A model generated the notes under the pieces. That model saw nothing but the letters and a program-made list of their open reading frames with translations, searched no databases and was not told the DNA's origin. Position numbers and translations under genes: made by a program. Positions 28,401 to 36,287 of a stretch of DNA of 64,000 nt are shown here, one piece after another (the first letter of the stretch is position 1; each line of letters opens with the position of its first letter). The DNA comes from Mucilaginibacter sabulilitoris (lineage in GTDB: Bacteria; Bacteroidota; Bacteroidia; Sphingobacteriales; Sphingobacteriaceae). The DNA is taken from positions 5,270,001 to 5,334,000 of the forward strand of contig NZ_CP139558.1 in assembly GCF_034262375.1 (NCBI RefSeq). The letters run 5' to 3'.

Positions 28401-29981
28401 CTGCGCAAAAAATTGTTTAAAGTAGCTTGACAGGTGCTGAGGTTTATCCGACAATATAGCTAACGGCACGTCAGTACCCATAGAACCTATAGGTTCTTTG
28501 CCGTCAACCGCCATTGGTTTAATAATGGTATCAACGTCTTCACGGCTATATCCAAATACCTGCTGATAACGGAACACAGAAGGCTCAGAAAGGCTCGCAA
28601 AAGCCAAACGTGGCTCAGCCAGCTCGCTCAGGTTTATTTTGTAGTTTTCCAGCCAACGACCATAAGGCTGCTGAGTGGCAATTTGTTGTTTAATTTCTTC
28701 GTCGGTAATAATGCGGGCCTGCTCAGTATCAATTAGCAGCATTTTACCGGGCTGCAAACGACCTTTACGTAACACAGTGCTCTCATCAATAGCCAGTGTA
28801 CCGGCTTCGGAAGCGGCAATTACACGGCCATCATTAGTGATCACATAGCGCAGCGGGCGTAAACCATTACGGTCAAGCACAGCACCAACCAGTTTACCAT
28901 CTGTAAAGCTGATAGCGGCTGGGCCATCCCATGGCTCCATTAAGGTTGCATGATACTCGTAAAATGCCTTTTTAACCGGATCCATTTGTTCGTTGCCATC
29001 CCATGCCTCAGGTATCAGCATCATCATTACGTGCGGTAACGAACGACCTGAATGCAGCAATATTTCGATGATATTGTCCAGGCAAGCCGAGTCAGACTGG
29101 TTGTTATCAATCACTGGCATGATCATCTCCATTTCTTCGGCAGTAAAATAAGCCGAAGCATAAGATTTTAATCCGGAGTAAAACCAGTTAAGGTTACCGG
29201 TAAGTGTATTGATCTCGCCATTGTGAGCAATTAAGCGGAATGGCTGAGCCAGTTTCCATGACGGGAACGTATTGGTAGAGAAACGCGAGTGGATCATGGC
29301 AAAGCCTGATGCGATACGCGGATCATTAAGATCTGAATAGTATTTACGCAGCTGATAGGTAGTTACCTGACCTTTGTAAACAATTGTTTTACATGACAGC
29401 GATGTAAAGTAAAAATGATCGCCAGCACCGGGAATAGTTTCGGTGATGGTTTTATTAATATATCTTCTTAATATGAATAGTTTGCGTTCAAAATCCTCGG
29501 CATTGGTAATGCTGGTTGGCCTTGCAATAAATATCTGCTCAACATCAGGTTCGGCCTGACGCGCGGTTTCGCCAACAGCCATTGAATCTACAGCTAATTT
29601 GCGGTAACCTAACTTAATAAGACCTAACTTTTCAATAGCATTGGTAATTACATTGCGGCAAGCTTTTTTCTGTGCCGAATCTTTTGGAAAAAATATCATC
29701 CCAACACCATACTCACCTGGTTCAGGCAGGCTGATCTCCAGGTTTGAGCATTCTTCCATCAAAAATTCATGAGGTAGTTGTATCAATATACCAGCCCCAT
29801 CGCCGGTTTCCGGGTCGCATCCGCAGGCGCCGCGGTGTTCCATGTTTTCGAGCATGGTGAGCGCGTCGTCAATTATCTGGTAAGTTTTATGACCATTAAT
29901 ATTGGTTATAAATCCAGTTCCGCAGGAATCGTGTTCAAATTCTGGCCGGTAAAGGCCCTGGTGGCTCTCAGTTTGATTCAT
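25464..29981 (-). CDS. gltB: Glutamate synthase large subunit
   Basis: The 1505-aa protein is a full-length GltB. A short propeptide precedes the catalytic Cys20 in EHDSCGTGF, the N-terminal glutaminase nucleophile. The central domain follows, then the FMN-binding synthase domain (AGYDGGTGASPISSIKHAGLPWE) and the 3Fe-4S site with the three cysteines in CIMMRKCHLNTCPVG, and last the beta-helical GXGXG domain (about 1260-1450). It is cytoplasmic and works as a complex with GltD. The ATG at 29981 fits the propeptide length of the family. The large AT-rich upstream gap presumably holds its promoter. Confidence 0.97.
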   Translation of the reverse strand: MNQTESHQGLYRPEFEHDSCGTGFITNINGHKTYQIIDDALTMLENMEHRGACGCDPETGDGAGILIQLPHEFLMEECSNLEISLPEPGEYGVGMIFFPKDSAQKKACRNVITNAIEKLGLIKLGYRKLAVDSMAVGETARQAEPDVEQIFIARPTSITNAEDFERKLFILRRYINKTITETIPGAGDHFYFTSLSCKTIVYKGQVTTYQLRKYYSDLNDPRIASGFAMIHSRFSTNTFPSWKLAQPFRLIAHNGEINTLTGNLNWFYSGLKSYASAYFTAEEMEMIMPVIDNNQSDSACLDNIIEILLHSGRSLPHVMMMLIPEAWDGNEQMDPVKKAFYEYHATLMEPWDGPAAISFTDGKLVGAVLDRNGLRPLRYVITNDGRVIAASEAGTLAIDESTVLRKGRLQPGKMLLIDTEQARIITDEEIKQQIATQQPYGRWLENYKINLSELAEPRLAFASLSEPSVFRYQQVFGYSREDVDTIIKPMAVDGKEPIGSMGTDVPLAILSDKPQHLSSYFKQFFAQVTNPPIDPIRERLVMSLATFIGNNGNLLDEDKMHCHCVVLKHPILKNHQLERLRSIDTGLFHAKTLQTYFNADGMPGSLEKGIARLCRYAEDAVDDGFEVLILSDRAVDSEHAPIPSLLAVSAVHHHLIKKGRRGAVGLVVETGDAWEVHHFACLLAFGATAINPYLALSTIETVKNNGSLETSLDIKTLHKNYVKSVNDGLLKIFSKMGISTLQSYHGSQVFEILGLNKAVVDRYFSGAVTRIGGLGLDEIAREALCKHRIGFSAKAADNLLPEGGIYQWKRRGEAHLFNPTTVHLLQHATRTNDYAVYKNYAKVINEQTEKHFTIRGLLDFAHHREAISIDEVEPAENIMKRFATGAMSFGSISHEAHSTMAIAMNRIGGKSNTGEGGEDEMRYEKLPNGDSMRSAIKQVASARFGVTSNYLTNADELQIKMAQGAKPGEGGQLPGHKVDDWIAKTRHSTPGVGLISPPPHHDIYSIEDLAQLIFDLKNANRAARINVKLVSKAGVGTIAAGVAKAHADVILIAGYDGGTGASPISSIKHAGLPWELGLTEAHQTLVRNKLRSRVVLQTDGQLKTGRDLAIAALMGAEEWGVATAALVAGGCIMMRKCHLNTCPVGVATQDPELRKLFSGKPEHVVNLFRFMAEELREIMAELGFRTIHEMVGRVQFLKVKDHLDNWKAKKIDLSGILHPVTNTKGMTLYNSESQDHGMSDILDWKLLESAKAALEDKTPVFASFDVINVNRTIGTLLSNEVSKIYGSAGLPDNTINYKFKGSAGQSFGAFATKGLSFELEGEANDYVGKGLSGAQLAIYPATNATFVPEDNIIIGNVALYGATSGEVFIGGMAGERFAVRNSGATTVVEGIGDHGCEYMTGGRALILGKTGRNFAAGMSGGLAWVYNPDGSFAENCNTEMVDLDPLSVQDEEQILGLLRKHISLTGSKLAQQILNNWNEASTQFVKVYPKEYKKVLEKLQYQTIG

Positions 29982-30376
29982 CGTAAATTTAAACCAGTTT
30001 TATAAAAAGGGTGTAATTACGAAATTACAAAATACTACATAAATTATAAAATCATCGGTTATTTTTAAAAATTTCTAAAAAATCCATTACTAAAGTAATG
30101 TTTATTTAACAAATCGATAACAAAAAAGATCGATTATTGCGATAACATAAATCAAATACGGTATTTTCTTATTTAGAATCAATATAAAGTTGCACAAACA
30201 AAGCAATATTCAGTTATACAAGCGGTAATTTTTGCTTTAACAGAATTTAATTTTGTGCAAAATTCAACCTTTACGATATAAAATATCGCCCTTCGCGGGT
30301 ATTGCGTATTTGCCGTGTTACGCCATGTTTAAAGGTAAGTTTAAGAATTATTAACTTCGCAAAAAATTTGAAACAA
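29982..30376. other. AT-rich divergent gap upstream of gltB and gmhB-like gene
   Basis: No gene is seen. It contains two palindromes that could be operators or hairpins: CATTAC-TAAA-GTAATG at 30085-30100 and AATTTTG-TG-CAAAATT at 30249-30264. CGATAAC is repeated directly near 30116 and 30140. An open frame runs from 30302 into the phosphatase gene but has no coding character before 30377. Confidence 0.5.
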
Positions 30377-30868
30377 ATGCCCGAAAAAAATAAAGCTGTT
30401 TTTTTAGATCGTGATGGAGTACTTAACCAGGAAATGGGCGACTATGTGTGCCGTTTGGAGGACTTTCATGTGCTTGATAATTTTGAGGCACTGAAAACTC
30501 TGCAAGACAGGGGTTACATGCTGTTGGTAGCCACCAATCAGGGCGGCCTGGCCAAAGGCTGGTACACTGAAGATGAACTTGCAAAAATGCATAGTCACCT
30601 GAAACAGGTTTATAAAGAGCACGGTGTGGATATAGTAGATTTCTTTTACTGCCCCCACCATCCGCTGTTCACCGGTGATTGCGATTGCCGCAAGCCTAAA
30701 CCCGGTCTTTTGTTACAAGGAATAGAAAAATACAATATCGACCCGGCAAAGTCATACTTTATCGGCGACCGTGAGCGCGACGTAGAAGCAGGAACCGCCG
30801 CAGGCGTAAAAGGAATACTGATAGACAGCGACCAACCAATAAGCACTGTGCTGGATTTGATAGATTAA
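30377..30868 (+). CDS. gmhB: HAD-IIIA phosphatase, GmhB-like (heptose-1,7-bisphosphate 7-phosphatase)
   Basis: The 163-aa HAD protein has motif I FLDRDGVLNQEMGDYV, motif II in LLVATNQGGLAKGW and motif IV in YFIGDRERDVEAGTAAG. The zinc loop CPHHPLFTGDCDCRKPKPG has the Cys-x-His and Cys-x-Cys arrangement typical of GmhB and of the HisB N-domain. GmhB removes the 7-phosphate in ADP-heptose synthesis for lipopolysaccharide. I start at ATG 30377; the frame is open to 30302, but that part is not conserved-looking. The histidinol-phosphatase domain of HisB in this window (36288) is a relative, so a histidinol-phosphatase role cannot be excluded, but is less likely because HisB already provides it. 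Confidence 0.85.
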   Translation: MPEKNKAVFLDRDGVLNQEMGDYVCRLEDFHVLDNFEALKTLQDRGYMLLVATNQGGLAKGWYTEDELAKMHSHLKQVYKEHGVDIVDFFYCPHHPLFTGDCDCRKPKPGLLLQGIEKYNIDPAKSYFIGDRERDVEAGTAAGVKGILIDSDQPISTVLDLID

Positions 30869-30869
30869 G

Positions 30870-30951
30870 AGCCCCCTCTAAATCTCCCCCAAAAGGGGAG
30901 ACTAAAAAAAAATATTTTAAAGCCCTCTCCCTTGGGGAGCGTTGGGTGAGG
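30870..30951. repeat. Dispersed C-run/G-run repeat (CCCTCT-type), copy 1
   Basis: AGCCCCCTCTAAATCTCCCC with AAAAGGGGAG is followed by AGCCCTCTCCCTTGGGGAGC and GGGTGAGG. Two small hairpins make up the element. Relatives lie at 57631-57666 and 63757-63832. Confidence 0.65.
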
Positions 30952-31024
30952 TAATAACTTTTTTACAAAACCTAAAACATTTTAGCCTCGTACAACTTTT
31001 ACCACTATCACCAAATAAAACTAC

Positions 31025-32539
31025 ATGCAGTTAAGCCGCTATCTAAAAAACTACGATACTTTCATTGCAGCGTTAATTGGTTTTGTTGCTGTTCAAATAT
31101 TTTGCAGCTATAGCGGTATCGGCATTTCGCCCGACTCTATTATGTATACCAGTGCCGCCCGCAGTTTAAATGCAAATGGCACGCTGCAAACTTTTAACCA
31201 TATACCTATAGTTGACTTCCCGGTGTTTTATCCTCTTTTCCTGGGGAGCATTATGTTTGTCACAGGTACCGATCCGGTTGTTTACGGGGCGATACTAAAC
31301 GGGCTCATGTTCGCAGCCCTGATATATACCAGTGGCTGGATCATGCACCGCTTTGTGCCCTCATCGCGCGTATATAAATGGTTAATGCTGGTGGCTATTA
31401 TATTGAGCCCGGCGCTTTTACAGGCTTACTCCTACTTATGGTCAGAGACTTTATTTATACTCGAAACCCTGTTATTCCTGGTTGCATTCAGGCAGTACCT
31501 TTTAAAACATACAGTTAAAGCTTTATTGGTAGCCGCCCTTATTGCCGCCATTAGCTGTATAACCCGGTATGCTGCGGTTACTATTGTAGGTACTGGGGGC
31601 CTGCTTTTATTACTCGACAGGGTTTTACCGCTTAAAAAGAAAACAGTACACATTATTATATACGGTTTCACCTGTATATCACTGCTGGTTTGTAACCTGC
31701 TATTCAACGCCTTTATGTCGGGCACAACAACAGGCCCGCGCGAACCTTCTATTACTCCGTTCAGCAAAAACCTTTACTATTTCGGCACCGTCATGTGCGA
31801 TTGGATGGGACTTACCCCCGATCAGTATTTTTTGGCTACGCCATTGGCTATAATAATATTGGTTGGCTTTATAGCCGCGCTGGCTTACAATTATTATCGC
31901 CGTCATTTAAACAGCTTCGAGAACCTGGCCATTACCTTTGCTTTGGTTTACGGGCTGTTCATTATTTTGTCATCGACCTTTTCGCGCTACGAACGTATCA
32001 ATCATCGTTTGCTGGCGCCTATTTACATACCTGCGCTGTGGGGTTATACCAGCTGGGGCCTGTTATTATTAAAACGGATAGCCAATATAAATACCCGGAG
32101 AATAGTTGCGGCAGTATTTATTATACTGATGCTGGGTTTTGTTACTAAAGAATACCTGATTGATAAGGCCCGCTATAACGATCAGATAGCCGACGAATAC
32201 GGCAACCCCGGTTATACCGATAACAGCTGGATGGAATCGCCATTTGCAGGCTACCTTAAGCATATTGATAAGAATATGTTTAAACCGGGTATTACCATTT
32301 ATACGGACGCGCATGAGGCGGTATATTTCTTCTCGGGCATGTCATCGTACCTGGTACCTCATAAATTCTTCAAAAAAGATATTGCTAAGTTTTATCAGAA
32401 AAAACGGTTCTACCTCATCTGGTTCAAAAATCTCGAGAACCCGGAACTGATCAATATTAAGGATATTGAAAAAGTAAAATCACTGAAAATGATCAAAGAT
32501 TTTGGCGATGAGGGTGCTATTTATGAATATAGTGAATAA
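31025..32539 (+). CDS. Polytopic membrane protein, GT-C glycosyltransferase-like
   Basis: The 504-aa protein has about ten hydrophobic helices in its first 385 residues and a soluble C-terminal domain (about 390-504). The first long loop carries SYSGIGISPDSIMYTSAARSL, with an Asp just after the first helix. That position matches the catalytic acidic residue of GT-C glycosyltransferases such as the PMT/ArnT group, and VFYPLFLGS is also reminiscent of them. It is the sort of protein annotated as an uncharacterised GT39-like membrane protein in this phylum. Substrate and donor are unknown; a dolichol-type or polyprenyl-linked sugar is the usual donor. It lies alone between a repeat and the his promoter. 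Confidence 0.55.
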   Translation: MQLSRYLKNYDTFIAALIGFVAVQIFCSYSGIGISPDSIMYTSAARSLNANGTLQTFNHIPIVDFPVFYPLFLGSIMFVTGTDPVVYGAILNGLMFAALIYTSGWIMHRFVPSSRVYKWLMLVAIILSPALLQAYSYLWSETLFILETLLFLVAFRQYLLKHTVKALLVAALIAAISCITRYAAVTIVGTGGLLLLLDRVLPLKKKTVHIIIYGFTCISLLVCNLLFNAFMSGTTTGPREPSITPFSKNLYYFGTVMCDWMGLTPDQYFLATPLAIIILVGFIAALAYNYYRRHLNSFENLAITFALVYGLFIILSSTFSRYERINHRLLAPIYIPALWGYTSWGLLLLKRIANINTRRIVAAVFIILMLGFVTKEYLIDKARYNDQIADEYGNPGYTDNSWMESPFAGYLKHIDKNMFKPGITIYTDAHEAVYFFSGMSSYLVPHKFFKKDIAKFYQKKRFYLIWFKNLENPELINIKDIEKVKSLKMIKDFGDEGAIYEYSE

Positions 32540-32633
32540 TCGGGGCTAAAATTTGCAAAATTTAAAAATCATCAGATTTCATTACACCTTATTGCGAAAA
32601 TCTTAAAATTTAGCAATTTCTGATTCAAATATT

Positions 32634-32662
32634 TTGATTTAAAAAACAACTGTCTATATTTG
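32634..32662 (+). promoter_or_regulatory. Histidine operon promoter
   Basis: TTG at 32634-32636, an 18-nt spacer and TATATTTG at 32655-32662 fit the phylum consensus. Transcription should start near 32668, about 27 nt before the leader-peptide ATG. Confidence 0.65.
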
Positions 32663-32694
32663 CGACAGCTAATCTATAGTTTTACTATATAAAA

Positions 32695-32754
32695 ATGAAC
32701 GGTATCGCACTACATCATCTTCATCTGCATCACCACCATGTGGTGATCAGCTAA
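32695..32754 (+). CDS. hisL: Histidine-rich leader peptide of the his operon
   Basis: A 19-codon ORF reads MNGIALHHLHLHHHHVVIS and stops with TAA, 73 nt before hisG and just downstream of the his promoter. Seven of nineteen codons are His, all within nine positions. This is the layout of amino-acid leader peptides that make ribosomes stall when the charged tRNA is scarce. The sequence differs from the enterobacterial HisL but the principle is the same. A strong hairpin overlaps its last His codons. No T-rich GC-stem terminator is evident downstream, so whether control acts on transcription or translation is open. Confidence 0.85.
   Translation: MNGIALHHLHLHHHHVVIS
32725..32750 (+). promoter_or_regulatory. 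Hairpin overlapping the leader-peptide His codons
   Basis: CTG-c-ATCACCA pairs with TGGTGATCAG around a CCATG loop: ten base pairs with one bulged C. It covers the last four His codons and ends just before the leader stop codon, so a ribosome stalled on these codons would melt it. Confidence 0.7.
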
Positions 32755-32827
32755 TATGTATGTTTCTACGCGAAATAACAACCTCCGTTTATACTCTTTT
32801 TTATCATAGTTTCTTAAACTCAATCTT

Positions 32828-33679
32828 TTGAAAACACTTAAAATAGCAATCCAGAAATCTGGTCGGCTCAACGAAAAATCTGTTGAATTATTAAAAAATT
32901 GCGGCTTAAACTTCGAAAATTATAAAAGCTCGCTCATCTCCCCGGTATCAAACTTCCCTTTAGAAATTCTTTTTCTGCGCGATGACGATATTCCCGAATA
33001 CGTTCAGGACGGTATTGCCGATCTGGGCATTGTTGGCGAAAACGTGATACAGGAAACCGAAGTTGAGGTAAGCTACCTGCAGCGTTTGGGCTTTGGCAAA
33101 TGTTCATTAAAAATAGCCGTGCCAAATAACAATACCATCCAAAGCCTTGCCGATTTAAATGGTAAAGCCGTGGCCACCACCTACCCGGTTATACTGGGTA
33201 AGTTCCTGAAAAAGGAAGGTATAAATGCCGATATCCGCACCATTTCCGGTTCTGTTGAGATTTCACCCGGCCTGGGTTTAAGTGATGCCATTTGCGACCT
33301 GGTTTCAACAGGCGGTACTTTAAAAAGCAACGGATTAAAACCATTTGTAGATGTGATGTCATCAGAGGCGGTATTGATTGGCTGCAAAGATTCTGAAAAA
33401 GACGACCTGATACAGGAACTGATACAACGTATCCAGTCTGTTTTACGTGCCAAAGAAACTAAGTATGTGGTACTTAACGTTCATAGAGATAATCTTGATA
33501 AAGTAATCGCCCTACTGCCGGGCGTTAAAAGCCCATCGGTAGTTGGACTGGCCGAGGCCGACTGGGTAGCAGTACATACGGTTATACCTGAACGCGATTT
33601 CTGGGACAGGATAAGCCAGCTGAAACAAGCCGGCGCGCAAGGCATTGTGGTAATGCCTATTGAGAAAATAATATTGTAG
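32828..33679 (+). CDS. hisG: ATP phosphoribosyltransferase
   Basis: The 283-aa protein is the long form of HisG (with C-terminal regulatory domain) that makes phosphoribosyl-ATP, the first step of histidine synthesis, and is usually feedback-inhibited by histidine. Visible motifs are LKIAIQKSGRLNEKS at the start, LRDDDIPEYVQDGIADLGIVGENV, the PRPP loop region EISPGLGLSDAICDLVSTGGTLKSNGL and a C-terminal ACT-like part ending GAQGIVVMPIEKIIL. The frame upstream holds no ATG after an in-frame TAG at 32807-32809, so TTG 32828 is the only plausible start. It is the first structural gene after the leader peptide. Confidence 0.95.
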   Translation: MKTLKIAIQKSGRLNEKSVELLKNCGLNFENYKSSLISPVSNFPLEILFLRDDDIPEYVQDGIADLGIVGENVIQETEVEVSYLQRLGFGKCSLKIAVPNNNTIQSLADLNGKAVATTYPVILGKFLKKEGINADIRTISGSVEISPGLGLSDAICDLVSTGGTLKSNGLKPFVDVMSSEAVLIGCKDSEKDDLIQELIQRIQSVLRAKETKYVVLNVHRDNLDKVIALLPGVKSPSVVGLAEADWVAVHTVIPERDFWDRISQLKQAGAQGIVVMPIEKIIL

Positions 33680-33768
33680 CCCCCCCGCCCCCCTAAAGGG
33701 GGTGGGAATAAGGCTATAACATAAATATTAACCTTTTAAATTCCCCCTTTTAGGGGGTTAGGGGGCTT
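33680..33768. repeat. C-run/G-run repeat between hisG and hisD
   Basis: It begins AGCCCCCCCGCCCCCC with TAAAGGGGGTGGG and ends CCCCCTTTTAGGGGG with TTAGGGGGCTT, directly abutting the hisD ATG. Each end is a small hairpin and the two ends are inverted relative to each other. A similar pair occurs at 37431-37540. Confidence 0.75.
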
Positions 33769-35055
33769 ATGAAACTATTTAATTATTCAGACCTAAGTAC
33801 AGCAGACATCCAAAAACTGGTTCAGCGCAATGTTGATCCGGCCAATGAGATCCGCACTATTGTTGATGAGGTAATTGCTAATGTACAGCAGCATGGCGAC
33901 AAGGCCCTGTATGATTACGCCCGCAAATTTGACAAGGTTGACCTTAGTAACCTGTACCTTGACAAAACTGATTTAGAAGAACTTGCTGAATCTGTATCGG
34001 CAGAACAAAAAGCTGCGCTGCAAACCGCATATAACAATATCCATAAATTCCACAAATCGCAGGTAAAGGCTGAGGATAAGGTGGAAACCATGCCCGGCGT
34101 AACCTGCTGGCGCGAATTACGACCGATTGAAAAAGTGGGCTTGTACATTCCCGGCGGCACGGCTGTTTTACCAAGTACTTTTTTAATGCTGGGCATACCC
34201 GCCCGCATAGCTGGTTGCAGCGAAATTGTAGTTTGCTCACCACCGCAAAAAAACGGCAAGGTTAACGCCTTTATAGCGTATGTGGCACTGCTGCTTGGAA
34301 TTGAGAAAATATATCTGATTGGTGGTTCGCAGGCCATTGCGGCTATGGCTTATGGTACAGAAAGCGTTACTAAGGTTGATAAGATTTTCGGCCCCGGCAA
34401 CCAGTTTGTAACTAAGGCCAAAACCATCATCCAGTCGACAACTACAACTGCTATTGATATGCCGGCGGGCCCGTCAGAAGTATTGGTAATTGCCGATGAA
34501 TCTGCAAACCCGACTTACATAGCTGCCGATCTGCTGGCACAGGCAGAGCATGGCATTGATAGTCAATCGGTATTGGTATGTACATCGGCCCAAATAGCGC
34601 AGCAAGCACTTGCCGAAGTGGAAAAACAATTACCTGTGTTGCCACGTGCCGAAATAGCCAAACTGGCCATTGATAACTCGTACATAGTAGTTACATCAAA
34701 TTTGGATGACGCTATGGACTTCAGTAACCAGTACGCTCCTGAACATTTAATACTGGCAACCGAGAGGTGGAAGGAGATAACCGGTTTTATCATTAACGCG
34801 GGGTCGGTTTTCCTGGGTAATCTAACCCCGGAAAGTGCTGGCGATTACGCATCGGGCACCAACCATACCCTGCCAACCAGCAGCTATGCGAGGGCTTATT
34901 CTGGTGTATCTGTCGATTCGTTTGTTAAAAAGATCACTTTCCAGCACATCACCCGTGAAGGCATCCAAAACATTGGCCCAAGCGTTGAAATTTTGGCAGA
35001 ACTGGAAGGCTTGCACGCACACAGGAATGCAGTATCAATAAGGAATAGTAATTAA
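33769..35055 (+). CDS. hisD: Histidinol dehydrogenase
   Basis: The 428-aa zinc enzyme carries out the last two steps, histidinol to histidine, with NAD. Characteristic motifs: GLYIPGGTAVLPSTFLMLGIPA, VDKIFGPGNQFVTKAK, DMPAGPSEVLVIADESA, LAQAEHGIDSQSVLV (Gln/His zinc region), YAPEHL and ESAGDYASGTNHTLPTSSYAR. Length is standard. The ATG follows directly after the repeat element at 33680-33768. Cytoplasmic, second gene of the his operon. Confidence 0.97.
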   Translation: MKLFNYSDLSTADIQKLVQRNVDPANEIRTIVDEVIANVQQHGDKALYDYARKFDKVDLSNLYLDKTDLEELAESVSAEQKAALQTAYNNIHKFHKSQVKAEDKVETMPGVTCWRELRPIEKVGLYIPGGTAVLPSTFLMLGIPARIAGCSEIVVCSPPQKNGKVNAFIAYVALLLGIEKIYLIGGSQAIAAMAYGTESVTKVDKIFGPGNQFVTKAKTIIQSTTTTAIDMPAGPSEVLVIADESANPTYIAADLLAQAEHGIDSQSVLVCTSAQIAQQALAEVEKQLPVLPRAEIAKLAIDNSYIVVTSNLDDAMDFSNQYAPEHLILATERWKEITGFIINAGSVFLGNLTPESAGDYASGTNHTLPTSSYARAYSGVSVDSFVKKITFQHITREGIQNIGPSVEILAELEGLHAHRNAVSIRNSN

Positions 35056-35067
35056 AAAAGTTAAAAC

Positions 35068-35160
35068 ATGTCATTGCGAGGAGGTACGACGAAGCAATCG
35101 CGAATGGTAAAGATTAACCTTGCAAAGTTCGCGATTGCCACGCTACGCTAGCAATGACAT
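35068..35160. repeat. Palindromic repeat (TCATTGCGAG family) between hisD and hisC
   Basis: ATGTCATTGC at the left end and GCAATGACAT at the right are perfect inverted copies, with further inner arms (CAATCGCGAA and TTCGCGATTG). The same palindrome lies between hisA and hisF (38899-38982). Confidence 0.85.
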
Positions 35161-35173
35161 AATTAATACAACA

Positions 35174-36217
35174 ATGTACAATATCAACAATATACTCCGC
35201 GAAAACATCAAAAACCTAACTCCCTACTCCTCCGCACGTGATGAGTACCAGGGCGAGGCCAGTGTTTTCCTGGACGCTAACGAAAACGCATTTGGGTCGC
35301 CTTTGGAGCAGGCGTTTAACCGCTATCCCGATCCTTTGCAGTACCAGTTAAAAAAACGCATCACCGAAATTAAGGGCGTACCACCTCGCAATATTTTTGT
35401 TGGCAACGGCAGCGATGAGGCTATCGATATCCTTTACCGCAGCTTTTGTAACCCGGGTGTGGATAATGTGATTATTGTGCCCCCTACTTATGGCATGTAC
35501 CAGGTATCAGCCAATATTAATGATGTAGAAGCACGCAAGGTTTTGTTAACCGAAGACTATCAGCTTAACCTCGAGGGCATTGCCGAAGCCATTGATGAGC
35601 ACACAAAACTCATCTTTATCTGCTCGCCCAACAACCCTACCGGCAATTCTATTAACCGCGCCGATGTAGAAACTTTACTGGCAAACTTTAATGGGCTGGT
35701 AATAGTTGATGAGGCTTATATCAATTTCAGTCGCCAAAAAACTTTTATACAGGAACTTACGGAGTATGCAAACCTGGTAGTATTGCAAACACTTTCCAAA
35801 GCATGGGGGTTGGCGGGTTTACGCGTAGGCATGGCATTTGCCAGTGAAGAGATTATTGAGGTGATGAACAAGGTAAAACCACCCTATAATGTTAACGAGG
35901 CATCGCAGCAACTGGCTTTAGAAGCTTTGAACAATATTGACCAGATCAACGCCTGGATTAGGGAAACCCTGCTACAACGCGACAGACTGGTGCTTGAACT
36001 TAAAAACTTTGATTTTGTGCTGGATATTTACCCTTCGGATGCTAACTTTATCCTCGTGAAAACTACCGATGCCAACAATATTTATGACTATCTGGTCGGC
36101 AAAGGCATCATTATCCGCAACCGCTCCAAAGTTGAACTCTGCGAAGGCTGCTTACGTATTACCGTAGGCACACCCGAAGAAAACACTACATTACTTGAAG
36201 AGTTAAAGAAGTTTTAA
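35174..36217 (+). CDS. hisC: Histidinol-phosphate aminotransferase
   Basis: The 347-aa PLP enzyme converts imidazole acetol phosphate and glutamate to histidinol phosphate. Visible are LDANENAFGSPLEQAFNRYPDPL, FVGNGSDEAIDILYRSF, IFICSPNNPTGNSI, VIVDEAYINFS and the PLP lysine in VLQTLSKAWGLAGLRVG. The frame extends to 35120, but those 18 codons are the repeat at 35068-35160, so I start at ATG 35174 (MYNINNILREN). Third gene of the his operon. Confidence 0.96.
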   Translation: MYNINNILRENIKNLTPYSSARDEYQGEASVFLDANENAFGSPLEQAFNRYPDPLQYQLKKRITEIKGVPPRNIFVGNGSDEAIDILYRSFCNPGVDNVIIVPPTYGMYQVSANINDVEARKVLLTEDYQLNLEGIAEAIDEHTKLIFICSPNNPTGNSINRADVETLLANFNGLVIVDEAYINFSRQKTFIQELTEYANLVVLQTLSKAWGLAGLRVGMAFASEEIIEVMNKVKPPYNVNEASQQLALEALNNIDQINAWIRETLLQRDRLVLELKNFDFVLDIYPSDANFILVKTTDANNIYDYLVGKGIIIRNRSKVELCEGCLRITVGTPEENTTLLEELKKF

Positions 36218-36287
36218 ATGAAACTTTTTATGCACAGAAAGATGAAATCATTAATTCAATAACTCATTAAATCAATAATTATAATAG

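Noticed and set aside
32755..32827. Classical intrinsic attenuator behind the his leader peptide
   Set aside because: There is a short T run (32796-32801), but the stem before it (ATAAC/GTTTAT with a bulge) is weak and AT-rich. I do not call a terminator.
33680..33768. C-run/G-run hairpins as transcription terminators between hisG and hisD
   Set aside because: Strong GC stems, but no T tract, and downstream his genes must be expressed. They recur elsewhere as a dispersed repeat.
35120..35173. N-terminal extension of HisC
   Set aside because: These codons lie in the palindromic repeat that is also found between hisA and hisF. A good ATG follows at 35174. Unlike hisH, there is no need to translate the repeat.
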